From positions 4,289,001 to 4,353,000 of the forward strand of contig NC_020173.2 of NCBI RefSeq assembly GCF_000224145.3: 64,000 bases of DNA. The letters run 5' to 3'. Of the stretch, positions 1 through 11,472 are shown piece by piece (positions within the stretch are counted from its first letter, which is position 1; every line of letters begins with the position of its first letter). The translations under genes and the position numbers were made by a program. The DNA comes from Ciona intestinalis (Eukaryota; Chordata; Ascidiacea; Phlebobranchia; Cionidae). The notes under the pieces were generated by a model, which worked only from the letters and a program-made list of their open reading frames with translations, searched no databases and was not told where the DNA came from.

Positions 1-1280
1 GTTTTGGTTCTATTCTGTAGCTCCTGCCACAAATATGATAGAATGACGTAAACACCTTGGTCAGTAATGTGCTGTGGGGGAACTACCAGGGGATTTCCAC
101 GCAAATTAAGGCCTGCACGAATGGGTGTAATAAATTAAAATATTTATATATTTCAAAATTTATTGTAATACAGCAACAGGAAAAAAGAAAACAAATTTCA
201 TTGTTATTTAGAGAGTTATTATAAGCTTGTTTTTTAAACTTACTTATAACATAAGCAATTTTTTTTAATAAAATATATATACATATGGTTGAGATATTGT
301 ACCAGTTAAGGTCTTTGTTAACCCCATTTGTAAAGGTAAGTGTGTCAAGCAATTTCCTTCAAGAAGCAGCTTTTTGATTGATCTGGAAAACAAAACATAA
401 AAATTTGGGGTAAAAATTAAAACCCTCATTTTTAATTTCTCGTAAACTACACTAATCTCACTATTCAAAGAAGATAAAGCATTTGTTTTTTTGGTATATG
501 TAAAAAAACAGTGCAAATGGGTATTTAATCCTTTGCGCAAAAGCGAACTTTCAAACTAGTATCTAACTTACTGGTGCCTTCCAATTGACACAGGGATTGC
601 TTTTAGTTGGTTATTTCTCAAGTCTAACCACTGTAAAGTTGGGAGTCGATCAAAAAAGTTGTTGGGCAGCTGACTGATTTGATTTCCTTCCAGGTACAAG
701 TGCTAGAATTATAATTCTGTTATAAAAAGACCATACTAAGTAAAAAAGTGCTCCAGATAATTTATACCAGTCACATAAAAAAATAAGGTTTCCTTTGATA
801 TAACAGGATTTCAGGTTCTAGTAAAGATACCTCTGGTCCGTTACATATTAGGCTGGTGGAAAGTGTTAGAGGTTGGTAGTTAGGGGTTGGTCATTATGTT
901 TGCTGGCTGACAGATAACGTTAAGGGAAGATTGTTTACCAGCACCCCGGATTTCATTATGTGTAGTCTTTTGCAGTTTAAGTAATACCATTAAAAGACGC
1001 ATACATGACATACTATTCATACGGATACCCAATATACTTACCCAATAGGTTATAATGACCTTAAAATGTACAAAATATAAAAACTACACTTTTTTCATAC
1101 CTGTATATGGGGTAACGTATAGAGTTGATCGGGCAATATCTGAATGCCTCGGTTGCACAAATCCAAAAATGCGTCATCGTGACTTTGATTTTTTATAAGT
1201 TTCACCACTTCGTTGTCTTTGTTTCCTAATTTTTTGTTTACGGTTGTTCGCCCAGGCTCGCTGTTATCGAAACTGTGCAT
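1..1280 (-). CDS. LRRC27: LRRC27-like leucine-rich repeat protein, 5' part, copy 1 (runs off left edge)
   Basis: Four exons are visible on the minus strand: 1101-1280, 572-702, 303-382 and 1-112, the last cut by the window edge. Phases join cleanly (180, 131 and 80 nt, then phase 1). The ATG is at 1280. The spliced product carries successive leucine-rich repeats: LPHIQHLYLEGNQISQLP, then LQWLDLRNNQLKAIP, then IKKLLLEGNCLTHLP, then LNLRGNPLVVPP. Repeat order and spacing match the N-terminal LRR block of vertebrate LRRC27, including the invariant WLDLR step. The cellular role of LRRC27 is poorly known. It lies 3' of the desaturase fragment on the same strand, about 0.5 kb away. A near-identical copy sits at 2306-3468, and I infer the two are one locus assembled twice. 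Confidence 0.8.
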
Positions 1281-1807
1281 TTTTTGCCCAGGGGCAAATT
1301 TAAAACACTATTTTAGCAGTGTATATACGCTGTCACATTGGAACGTTCAACTGAAAACAGTTGGCGAAAAATTCGTGTTTCGAAAGCGTCATTAGCATGG
1401 CAACATAGAAATGACGTTTTGTTTTAACGTAAGTTAGTGCCATCTAGGGATGAAGCAAATAAATAAACGAATAGGGAGGTCTATATTTATTGCTGAGTGT
1501 GCAAGGCGATAGTGTTTGGTATAAAATAAGATATCAACAGACAACAGTGGAATACGACCCATACAACTTATACATACGAGGCACAAAATAAGAACTAAGA
1601 ATTTCTTGGGACAATTTGCGGTAAGGAAATTTGCGGTAAGACGATAATGGGTTAGGGAAGATTAAACTGCCCTAGTTAAAGTTAATTTAAATATTAACCG
1701 ACCCGCTAACATGGGTTCTCTGATTAAAACGCCAAAACTTGTAATAAACCGTACGCTAAAGGTAAAACAAACAGTATAGATAAACCCTTTGGTGGACTAT
1801 TTTGAAT

Positions 1808-2180
1808 TTATAAATTCGGGTACTTCTGTTGGAATAAAATACTTTTATGGAACATATTTGAAAGTGTTCTCAGCACAGCCTCTGAGAAGGAACACTCGTC
1901 ATAGAAGACATCATGCTTCTTGCAGATCTTCTTGATCATCAGACTAACCTCTCGCATGCGATTCCGCGGCAAGCGAGGGAAGCAGTGATGCTCGTGGTGG
2001 AAATTTAAACCGCCATGGAACCAGTCCATCCACACAGGCNAAGTAATGTTTAGGTTAGCTTCTATCATGGCCCTGTAGTAATCCTGCGGAAACATAGGAA
2101 GAGGCCGTATTAGTATTTGCATACTTCTGTTGTGCATATATACGATACTAGGATTGATACAGAAGAGCTTGTGAACTCTT
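1808..2180 (-). pseudogene. 3' fragment of the front-end desaturase (duplicate of 3996-4368)
   Basis: This is the last exon of the desaturase at 3996-5930, with the same HHEHH histidine box and the same C-terminus, followed on its 5' side by intron sequence that stops at an N-gap. It differs from the complete copy by a few substitutions, an ambiguous base at 2040 and small indels near the gap. Upstream exons are absent. It is more likely an unmerged contig or haplotype end than a real truncated gene copy, because the flanking LRRC27 region is duplicated in the same order. Confidence 0.7.
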
Positions 2181-2305
2181 NNNNNNNNNNNNNNNNNNNN
2201 NNNNNNNNNNNNNNNNNNNNNNNNNNNNNNNNNNNNNNNNNNNNNNNNNNNNNNNNNNNNNNNNNNNNNNNNNNNNNNNNNNNNNNNNNNNNNNNNNNNN
2301 NNNNN
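2181..2305. other. Assembly gap (125 N) between duplicated segments
   Basis: A run of unknown bases. About 2.1 kb to its left (about 100-2180) reappears to its right (about 2306-4368) at a constant offset near 2188, as expected for two overlapping contig ends that were scaffolded rather than merged. Confidence 0.9.
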
Positions 2306-3468
2306 GCAAATTAGGCTGCACGAATGGGTGTATAAATTAAAATATTTATATATTTCAAAATTTATTGTAATACAGCAACAGGAAAAAACAAAACAAATTT
2401 CATTGTTATTTAGAGAGTTATTATAAGCTTGTTTTTTTAACTTACTTATAACATAAGCAATATATATATACATATGGTTAAGATATTGTACCAGTTAAGG
2501 TCTTTGTTAACCCCATTTGTAAAGGTAAGTGTGTTAAGCAATTTCCTTCAAGAAGCAGCTTTTTGATTGATCTGGAAAACAAAAAATAAAAATTTGGGGT
2601 AAAAATTAAAACCCTCATTTTTAATTTCTCGTAAACTCACTAATCTCACAATTCAAAGAAGATAAAGCATTTCTTTTTTTGGTATATGTAAAAAAACAGT
2701 GCAAATGGGTATTTAATCCTTTGCGCAAAAGCGAACTTTCAAACTAGTATCTAACTTACTGGTGCCTTCCAATTGACACAGGGATTGCTTTTAGTTGGTT
2801 ATTTCTCAAGTCTAACCACTGTAAAGTTGGGAGTCGATCAAAAAAGTTGTTGGGCAGCTGACTGATTTGATTTCCTTCCAGGTACAAGTGCTAGAATTAT
2901 AATTCTGTTATAAAAAGACCATACTAAGTAAAAAAGTGCTCCAGACTATTTATACCAGTCACATAAAAAAATAAGGTTCCCTTTGATATAACAGGATTTC
3001 AGGTTCTAGTAGAGATACCTCTGGTCCGTTACATATTAGGCTGATGGAAAGTGTTAGAGGTTGGTAGTTAGGGGTTGGTTGTTATGTTTGCTGGCTAACA
3101 GATAACGTTAAGGGAAGATTGTTTACCAGCACCCCGGATTTCATTATGTGTAGTCTTTTGCAGTTTAAGTAATACCATTAAAAGACGCATACATGACATA
3201 CTATTCATACGGATACCCAATATACTTACCCAATAGGTTATAATGACCTTAAAATGTACAAAATATAAAAACTACACTTTTTTCATACCTGTATATGGGG
3301 TAACGTATAGAGTTGATCGGGCAATATCTGAATGCCTCGGTTGCACAAATCCAAAAATGCGTCATCGTGACTTTGATTTTTTATAAGTTTCACCACTTCG
3401 TTGTCTTTGTTTCCTAATTTTTTGTTTACGGTTGTTCGCCCAGGCTCGCTGTTATCGAAACTGTGCAT
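2306..3468 (-). CDS. LRRC27: LRRC27-like leucine-rich repeat protein, 5' part, copy 2 (cut by gap)
   Basis: Exons 3289-3468, 2760-2890 and 2492-2571 have the same lengths, phases and encoded repeats as copy 1. A fourth exon begins at about 2315 and is lost in the gap; its first bases differ by small indels, typical of a low-quality contig end. The ATG is at 3468, 528 bp beyond the desaturase stop on the same strand. The product is an LRR protein related to LRRC27. This copy adjoins the complete desaturase and probably represents the true gene order. Confidence 0.78.
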
Positions 3469-3995
3469 TTTTTGCCCAGGGGCAAATTTAAAACACTATT
3501 TTAGCAGTGTATATACGCTGTCACATTGGAACGTTCAACTGAAAACAGTTGGCGAAAAATTCGTGTTTCGAAAGCGTCATTAGCATGGCAACATAGAAAT
3601 GACGTTTTGTTTTAACGTAAGTTAGTGCCATCTAGGGATGAAGCAAATAAATAAACGAATAGGGAGGTCTATATTTATTGCTGAGTGTGCAAGGCGATAG
3701 TGTTTGGTATAAAATAAGATATCAACAGACAACAGTGGAATACGACCCATACAACTTATACATACGAGGCACAAAATAAGAACTAAGAATTTCTTGGGAC
3801 AATTTGCGGTAAGGAAATTTGCGGTAAGACGATAATGGGTTAGGGAAGATTAAACTGCCCTAATTAAAGTTAATTTAAATATTAACCGACCCGCTAACAT
3901 GGGTTCTCTGTTTAAAACGCCAAAACTCGTAATAAACCGTATGCTAAAGGTAAAACAAACAGTATGGATAAACCCTTTGGTGGACTATTTTGAAT

Positions 3996-5930
3996 TTATA
4001 AATTCGGGTACTTCTGTTGGAATAAAATACTTTTATGGAACATATTTGAAAGTGTTCTCAGCACAGCCTCTGAGAAGGAACACTCGTCATAGAAGACATC
4101 ATGCTTCTTGCAGATCTTCTTAATCATCAGACTAACCTCTCGCATGCGATTCCGCGGCAAGCGAGGGAAGCAGTGATGCTCGTGGTGGAAATTTAAACCG
4201 CCATGGAACCAGTCCATCCACACAGGGCAAGTAATGTTTAGGTTAGCTTCTATCATGGCCCTGTAGTAATCCTGCGGAAACGTAGGAAGAGGCCGTATTA
4301 GTATTTGCATACTTCTGTTGTGCATATATACGATACCAGGATTGAATACAGAACAGCTTGTGAAAACTCTTACCATCGAATGGTGCTCTTCTTTTGTGTA
4401 GAACCTCTTACAGTAGTGGTTAAGTATCAATTGAATATGAAGCACACCCTGTAGTAAGGCTGCAGTTATATACACGGATGCAGCGCCACCGACCGTGGAA
4501 AATTGTGATAGCAAGATTGTGACCCAACACACATGACCGAACCACGCAACCCAAACGTCACGTCTATTTTCTTTGAGCAGTGAATCGACTGTGATCCCGA
4601 TACGACCAGCGCATACAGCAAGTGGGAAGAAAAGGAAATGCTGAAGCTGGATTTAAAACAAGGCGCATTTATAGCAGCAATGTTATATTTAATTAGTGGA
4701 AAAAAAGATAAACAAATACCTTCACTAAATAGGCTGAAAATCTGTCTTTATGCCAAGGAAACAGTTTCTCATTCTGGGCCCAAACGTCCTCATGCGCTTG
4801 TGGGTCTACGAATCCAGTTTCGTAACAAACCGTGTTCGTAAACGAATGGTGAATGATATGTTCGTCTTTCCACCAACGTGCGCTGATCCCAAAGCAGAAC
4901 GTACCGAAAAATACACCAATTTTTTCGTCCCATTTTCTTCGCCTAAAACCCTACCAACATAACATAGCAATATAAGATCTCATTGAGTTTTAACCAAACG
5001 GTAAAAAGGTATACAAAGTTTGGGGGTATACGCTACACTGTGTGTATATTAAATCATGTGTGTTGAGTGAAATGCCTGTTTATATAAACAAAATACAACC
5101 TGGCTATGCATGAAGTCGTGCATAAGAATACCACTTTGCTGCCAAAACAAAGCTAACAGGAAGCCTGTGATAAAACGAGTCGCCCAATTGTAATCGGAAA
5201 ATCCCACATTTACAAGTGTAAATATCAATACAAGAACTGAGACGGTAAATCCGCATTTGCCTAAGCTGAAGACGAGACTGTAAAACAAGACATACGTCAC
5301 TTTTGTTAAGACCATACGAAACAATAACATTACGATCATAGACAAGAAACTATATATGTTTGTTGTGATTCAAAGTTACGTCACTTTTGTTTACCTTTCA
5401 TCATAATATCCTTCCTGACGTAACTTTTTCTCAAGCTTGTTCATTTCTTCTCCGAAAGCATCTCGCGTAATATTGTATTTTCCGACTATAACAAAATGCA
5501 TGCATTTAAAACATCGGATACCGCGCCAACTGCGGCATGAATCCTTATCGTGCCCCGAAGACTTAACCAGGTAGCAATAAATTCAAATTTCCCGCGCAAA
5601 AAGTTTTACAATTGTCTAAATGCGTATCACCTTTTAATGGGGTGGTACAGTACGAACTATAATGTGATAACTCTACACACCTGGTCTTCTACCCTTCAAG
5701 ACATCAAACCTATGCATTCCGTCCATAACAAACGTGGCATCTTTCCCGACATACATATTGATGACGTCACCACCTGGGTGGACGGCTGCAAAGTTTGTGA
5801 CGTCGTACCAGTTACCTCGGTACCCAACTAGTTTTTTTCCATGGCATTCACTGTCGATTTCGGTGGTGATAATATTCTGCTCGTTACCTCCATTCTGTAT
5901 TGTATCTCCTGCTTCCTTGTTTGGGCTCAT
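3996..5930 (-). CDS. Cytochrome b5-fusion front-end fatty acid/sphingolipid desaturase
   Basis: Six exons (5681-5930, 5395-5485, 5100-5349, 4720-4950, 4374-4646, 3996-4271) total 1371 nt, giving 456 aa. The N-terminus is a cytochrome b5 domain with the haem motif HPGGD. The membrane desaturase domain follows, with histidine boxes HDFMH, HIIHH and HHEHH. The context FHGGLNFHHEHHCFPRLPRN is closest to plant and fungal sphingolipid delta-8 and related front-end desaturases, whose third box is normally QxxHH; here the glutamine is histidine. These enzymes insert a double bond between an existing one and the carboxyl end, using electrons from the fused b5 domain at the ER membrane. I chose the ATG at 5930 because it gives the usual family length; an upstream ATG at 5993 overlaps a TATA-like stretch. 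Regiospecificity cannot be read from sequence. Confidence 0.88.
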
Positions 5931-5990
5931 CACAATAGCTATATTATTTCCTATACGTTTCCTGCCCGAATTTTTTTGCAAACTTATTAC

Positions 5991-6003
5991 CATATATAAA
6001 TAT
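5991..6003 (-). promoter_or_regulatory. TATA-like element upstream of the desaturase
   Basis: On the minus strand this reads TATTTATATATGG and lies about 60-70 bp upstream of the ATG at 5930. It supports that start over the ATG at 5993, which overlaps it. The position is suggestive only. Confidence 0.35.
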
Positions 6004-6039
6004 CTATTCCGTGCAATCAAGAGCGCCAATCAACAGGTT

Positions 6040-8225
6040 ACTTTTACACAGAATGTCACCGCGTAACACAAACGTATATCCTGTACAATTTCACTCATCA
6101 GCATCTACGCGCAAAGCCGGTTCTGTTCAGTATAGTACCGGAAATGCAAGAACGGTGTCGTTATGAGTGTACACAAATCCACGCCTCTTTATATACCTAC
6201 CAGCATGGAATGTATCTGGATAAGCGTGGACTGCCAGTACATGTAAACCAACAGAATACTATTACCTTGTAAGTAAATATAGGCTGTATATAGGCTGTAA
6301 GACGTTTTAGATTTCATCTACAACGTTACTGATTTGACGTACTTAAGACATATAAAATTTAACGCTGAGACATAAAATATATTTAAAATGTTTCGTCAAA
6401 AGTTTAAGGCTCATTCTAGCATTTGTACAAAATCATTTTAAACCAATAACGTTTCGTTGTCGTTTTTCTATTCATTTATGTATGCTGTTTACAAGTTCAT
6501 ACTGACTTGCACTATAGAAGGCCAGTGGTTTACAGAAGCTAATAACATGTTAAACCTTGAGGTTTCTACAGCTTACATTAAATTGTAGGTTCCTCACACA
6601 ATGGAACTTTGAGATTTCTGAGCACCTATCTATACGCTAACAATTATTATATTAGGGATTGTCTAAATTTCTGAACCGTATTTTACGTTTACTTTTTGGC
6701 TATACAAATTTACCACTCTGTCTCACTGTAGGCAAAGCAACAACTGAATCTAATGACAACTGATACTGCGGATGAAGTAAAGAAGGAACTGAATACAGGA
6801 ATATTGGTGTGACTCATACCTCGCGTCCTGTCTTTGTGTTTACGTCAAGATATGTCTGTGTGTGTATGCCGGTTTTGAGCAGCCTCTATACCTATATGCA
6901 AAATTCCGGTCTTGCTTATTTCTTAACCGTGAACTGCCCCTTCCCTAATCATGAATTACCAGTTTCGTTTCTGTTTATCGTTAAAACACTCTTACGTTGT
7001 TATTGTTCCTACAAAAGATCAAACGTCCAAAACGACATCTAAGCTTCATTCAGAGTGTTTACGCTCAGCACCATCATAATCAAGTTCCAAATAAAACGCA
7101 AGCAGCCAAAACTTAAAGTGAACTACGTGCACGTTACAATTGCACTGACTTCAAGATATCTAACCATTTGATTGAAGATATCTAAACGTATATTAATATA
7201 CATAGACTATACGTGCATTCACAGCATTCGGCTAATTAATAAACAAAACGTGTTTGTTCGGCTCACGGTTTTATTCCACGTATTTCTTAGAAAATCCTGT
7301 CACTTGTAAGCTATGTAAAAACTAAGCTGCTAAATCAGTCACTGCCTCTGCTTAATCATCACTAATACTAGATTGATCACTGATTTTAGCCTGATCCATT
7401 AACCCACTGTATATGTGTTATTATGCGGTACATACTAAATAATGACACCGTTTTATTTTATTCAGTAATACACTTCAGTATAGGCCTACTATGGAAATAC
7501 TTACGTGTTGTGACAAGCAAACGACGAGCGAGTATTTCCGTATAATTTATTGTACGTGCTATTACGAAGAGATGGTATGAGCAGCAGTTTACAGAAGAAA
7601 ACGACATGTTTGATGTACGTCTGTGTTAACACATATTAAATAAACATATTTACACAGCAGTCCTTCAGTTTTATTGGCGCGCTGCGAAATAAGAAAATCC
7701 ACCGAGTGCCCAGCGCTGGCATGACTACATCGCTTAGGTTGTAAAATTCGTTTAAATTTTGAGCCCGCTGGATTTGTGTGTATACTCGCAACAAATTGAC
7801 ATATACATAATTCTGTGTTCAATATATGTGCTTATATTTACTAAAATTAGTTTCAAATCCAGTTTGAACACGATTTTTATATAAAGACATGTATAGTATT
7901 GATTTTCAAAATCGAAAGGTCTCTCTACATTGGGATACACCATCTGATAATCACGTAATCACTATGACACGGGCTAACTGCAGTGAAATACCCACTCATC
8001 ATTTGACCTGCAAACAACAATTTATATAATAACTTTTGTTGCCGAAAATAAAAGATTCATAACTGTATAAATATTGTATAGGTTATTCTATATAAGCGAG
8101 GTGTTGCACGCTAGGGACATAGGATTTAAGCCAGGATTGGCCCGCTACCCCTATATTTTATAAGTTACTACTTTTTTCTTATCATTGGCATAAATACTTA
8201 TCAAATTCCAATTTTAAAACAAGTT
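6040..8225. other. Intergenic region, no recognisable gene
   Basis: AT-rich sequence between the 5' end of the desaturase and the 3' end of FAM50. I see only short chance reading frames, no conserved motif and no clear repeat. It should hold the desaturase promoter and the FAM50 polyadenylation region. Confidence 0.5.
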
Positions 8226-8230
8226 AAAAG

Positions 8231-11039
8231 TCATACCGTGTACTTATCAAATTTCTTTTCTGGATCATACGGTTCCCACCTACTAGCAGGAAAGATGTGT
8301 TTGTTCTTTTCAAACCAGTGTCGTAGCACTACTTTACCTGCGTGGCTCTAAAATCAAAAAATGAAGTGTACCAGTTTACTGAATATACATTTGCATTAGG
8401 ATTTTTGATTTACAAGCTTGTAAGAGTCCAAAATTACGTCTAGTTTTCAATAACGGTATATAATTAGATATGCTTTAATAAACAGCTATATTTGCATATT
8501 TGCATTGGTAAACAGGTTGTAAAAAAAGAATGAACCCTTTTTTTTAATGTAGATAATCTTCAGCTCGGGTGTTTAGAAAAAATTCTTTTTATACATATAA
8601 ATAAAAACTAAAACAATCCATAAGAGATACAGGGTTGAAAGTTGAAGCAATTGCTGTTACTATTTTATTAAAGAGATTAGATAGTTAGATACTATTTTCT
8701 ACAAACCTCATCTTTCTCTACAGTAGCATCACCAACTAATCTAACATCATCATGGACATCAAACTGGAAAAGTGACCCACTCTTACCACGTGCTTTGGTC
8801 ATTATGAAGTCATAAAATGTGTAATATTGTGGAATAATTAAGTCTTCCTTTACATACATTAAGTGCTCCACGCCTGCAGGGTAGAAAATGATTAGTTACA
8901 GAAACATGTGTGCAGGGTAGAAAATAATGATTACACATACAAGTATGCAGGGTGGAAAATAAATGATTACACATACAGGTGTGCAGGGTAGAAACAATAT
9001 GGTAATACTGCAGGGTAGAAAACAAATGGATACATTTGCAGGCTTGTGCAGGGTAGGAAATACAGCTTTTAAAACTAAAAGAAATTTATAAACATAGTAA
9101 ACATGATAAATGGTAACAAACTTATATTAAAGGTTAAATACTTGCCTGCAGTTCTCAGTTCACTGAAGTCAGTTCTAAGTTGTTCAATACACTTGATAAG
9201 AAATTGTTGGATACTGTTTCCCTTTTTCATCTATGAAACAAAATTTTATCTTTGAATTTATGTTTTTTCAAAATAATTTATTAAATGTGCATTAACATTT
9301 GAAAAACCCAAGAAAAATACCTTAACTTTTCTGCGATGTCCAGATCCATCCCAGTAACTGTATGTTATCTCTATTTCTTCATCTAGAAGAAAAAAGAGTG
9401 TAAAAGATTTTAAGTCAATAAAACAGTGGGTGTTACTACAGCTACAGGAAGACTTGAAGTTTTGGTAATTATGTAATTATTGAGCATATATTAAAAGAAA
9501 AAACTATGGCTATTCAATTTTAAAATTATATTTATATATAAAAGTATATTTCACACAACTTTTGGTAGGCAAGAATTAAATGTATTAAAAATAATTGCTA
9601 ACTTTTCATTCTTTCTTGTTTTTCCACCCACTCTTTTCGAATCTGTTCTTTAAGTTCTTTTTCTTGAATCTGTGAAAAAGAGATTAGATTGGAATCCAAT
9701 AACATTAGATTGGAATCCAATTTTATTTTAAGAGTAACTTAACATGTACGGATTTAAGCCATTTATGTTATTATTCTAACTAAGAGTAAGGTCAATCTTA
9801 TTATTTGTAATTCACCTCTCTGTCTCTATCAGGTAGAAAACTTGTGTCCACATCAGGATTTTTCTTTGGTTTCTTTGGGAGAACTGCAAAATACAACTGT
9901 TAAGGCTACAAAAGCAAACAGAACATACAGAACCAAACAGAACAGATTGGGCAAACAACTATAGACAACAGTAAGTAGGGAAAATGGAAAAAAAAGAATA
10001 GGTAATCAAAATCTACAAAAGACAAATCATAGTATAGCCTATTAGCCTATTATTACATATCTTTTCCAAGTTTTTTTTATTTCTTACCAATTTCTTCCTC
10101 TTCCTCCTGGTCATCATCTTCATCATCAACAGCGAATGAGAGAGCAGCAATCTTCCGTGATCGCTCCTTTTTCTTCACTTGTTCTTTCTTTGATTTCCTA
10201 AAATATGAGTAAATTTACACACAAAAAACAAGCACAATAAAATTACACATTCAACCAAGTTATACATAATATGGACAGTAACACAGTAAACACCATCCTT
10301 ACAGCACTGCCTCATTGCTCATAGCAATCTGCTTCTGTCGTTCTTGAATTAAAGTTTCCTGTCGAGCGCGCATTTCGTTTAAAGTAACCAAACCTAAGAA
10401 AAGCAGAACATATTACAAGTTTACATTTAGTATTATTCAGTTATATAAGAAGGTACTCACAGTTTTTTCATACCTATTACCAACAACTTAAAATTATCTA
10501 ATAATGCTCACCATGCAGCCTAATTTATTTTGATTTTTTAAAACCTACTTTTGTTCAATTAATATTAAATTTTTTTTAATTTAAAAATTTAGTAAATAAC
10601 CTATTATAAATACCAACAAAAATCGCTATATAAAAAGGGAAAATCTTGATCACAAAATTCACAGCTTTACCAAAAAGATAGGTTTAGAGATAAATATGGG
10701 CCAAAACTTGATTTTTTTTATTAAACTCACCAACAGTGCTTGATTTTAATTCAGCCTCAACTGCGTCATAGTGAGTGGAGAATTTATTGTGTATGTTGGA
10801 CTTTATTGCATTTTCCTAAAAATACAATGGTTCAGCTTATTAAACCATTTCTGATGTATATATTTAAAAAAAATCATGTAGGTATAGGTAGGCATACACA
10901 TTTAAAAACAATGCCGGCAAACACTTACATTTACAATTTTCGCCTTTAATTCCTCCATTTGTTCTTTTGCTTTATCTCTTCTTTTCTGCATGTGCATCGC
11001 TCGATTTCCCTCACTGGCTGCTCCTTTGTACTGAGCCAT
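8231..11039 (-). CDS. FAM50: FAM50 / XAP5 family nuclear protein
   Basis: Ten exons (10929-11039, 10731-10815, 10303-10393, 10088-10197, 9816-9883, 9603-9669, 9321-9382, 9146-9230, 8707-8873, 8231-8347) give 963 nt and 320 aa, close to the vertebrate length of about 340. The start [16 protein letters not shown], the basic-acidic middle, [32 protein letters not shown] and the C-terminal [17 protein letters not shown] are hallmarks of the family. FAM50 proteins are nuclear and linked to spliceosome C complexes in vertebrates. The intron after exon 8 must use a GC donor (CTGCAG|GCAAGT): the only nearby GT, four bases on, would break the frame of [14 protein letters not shown] tandem repeat abuts the acceptor of exon 9. 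Confidence 0.95.
8872..9052. repeat. Imperfect ~36 bp minisatellite abutting the FAM50 exon 9 acceptor
   Basis: About six degenerate units each begin with tgcagggtagaaaa or a close variant. Read on the gene strand, each unit ends in a pyrimidine-rich TTTTCTACCCTGCA, the same sequence that forms the real 3' splice site at 8874. The array looks like an expansion of the acceptor itself. Confidence 0.75.
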
Positions 11040-11472
11040 CTTGATTACAAGTTAAAAAGATCTACAGGAATTACCTAAGGTTTAATCACAAAAAAACACA
11101 ACAATGTTAAACTTAAAATAAATGTATAAAAATAAAGAAAATTTCATATCGATGGTAAAATTTCATTACAGGTAATTCTTTCAAATTTAGATACAGGCAG
11201 TTGGTTTGTAATTTAGTTTCACAACTTGGCAGTGATATTATGGACAGAAAATAGAACTAATATAAAACCAGTGAGTGTAGATACATTTTCTTAGGTAATT
11301 AAAATGAATACTGAGTGCCAAAATGACTGGCGCATCATATTTTATGAGAAGAATAAACAAAAGAATTGTTTATATATATTTCATAGCAGGAAAAATTAAA
11401 CACCAAAAAGATTTAAAAGAACAGCAAAATTAATCAATATAAAGTTTATATAAATAGTTCAAACATATTAGG
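11040..11472. other. FAM50 promoter / SYCP1 3' region
   Basis: About 430 bp of AT-rich sequence between two genes on the same strand. On the gene strand a pyrimidine-AG acceptor (TTCCTGTAG) lies about 25 bp upstream of the FAM50 ATG and could serve a 5' UTR intron or spliced-leader trans-splicing. The spacing is too long for the tight operons known in Ciona. Confidence 0.4.

Noticed and set aside
1808-2180. A genuine second, truncated desaturase gene
   Set aside because: Flanking noncoding sequence is duplicated equally and the copy stops at an N-gap, which favours an assembly duplicate.
5993-6029. Longer N-terminus of the desaturase
   Set aside because: The outermost start is TTG and the ATG at 5993 overlaps a TATA-like box; the ATG at 5930 gives the usual family length.
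6809-7943. Frames of 60-80 aa in the desaturase-FAM50 spacer
   Set aside because: No conserved motif, no consistent splice sites, and lengths expected by chance.
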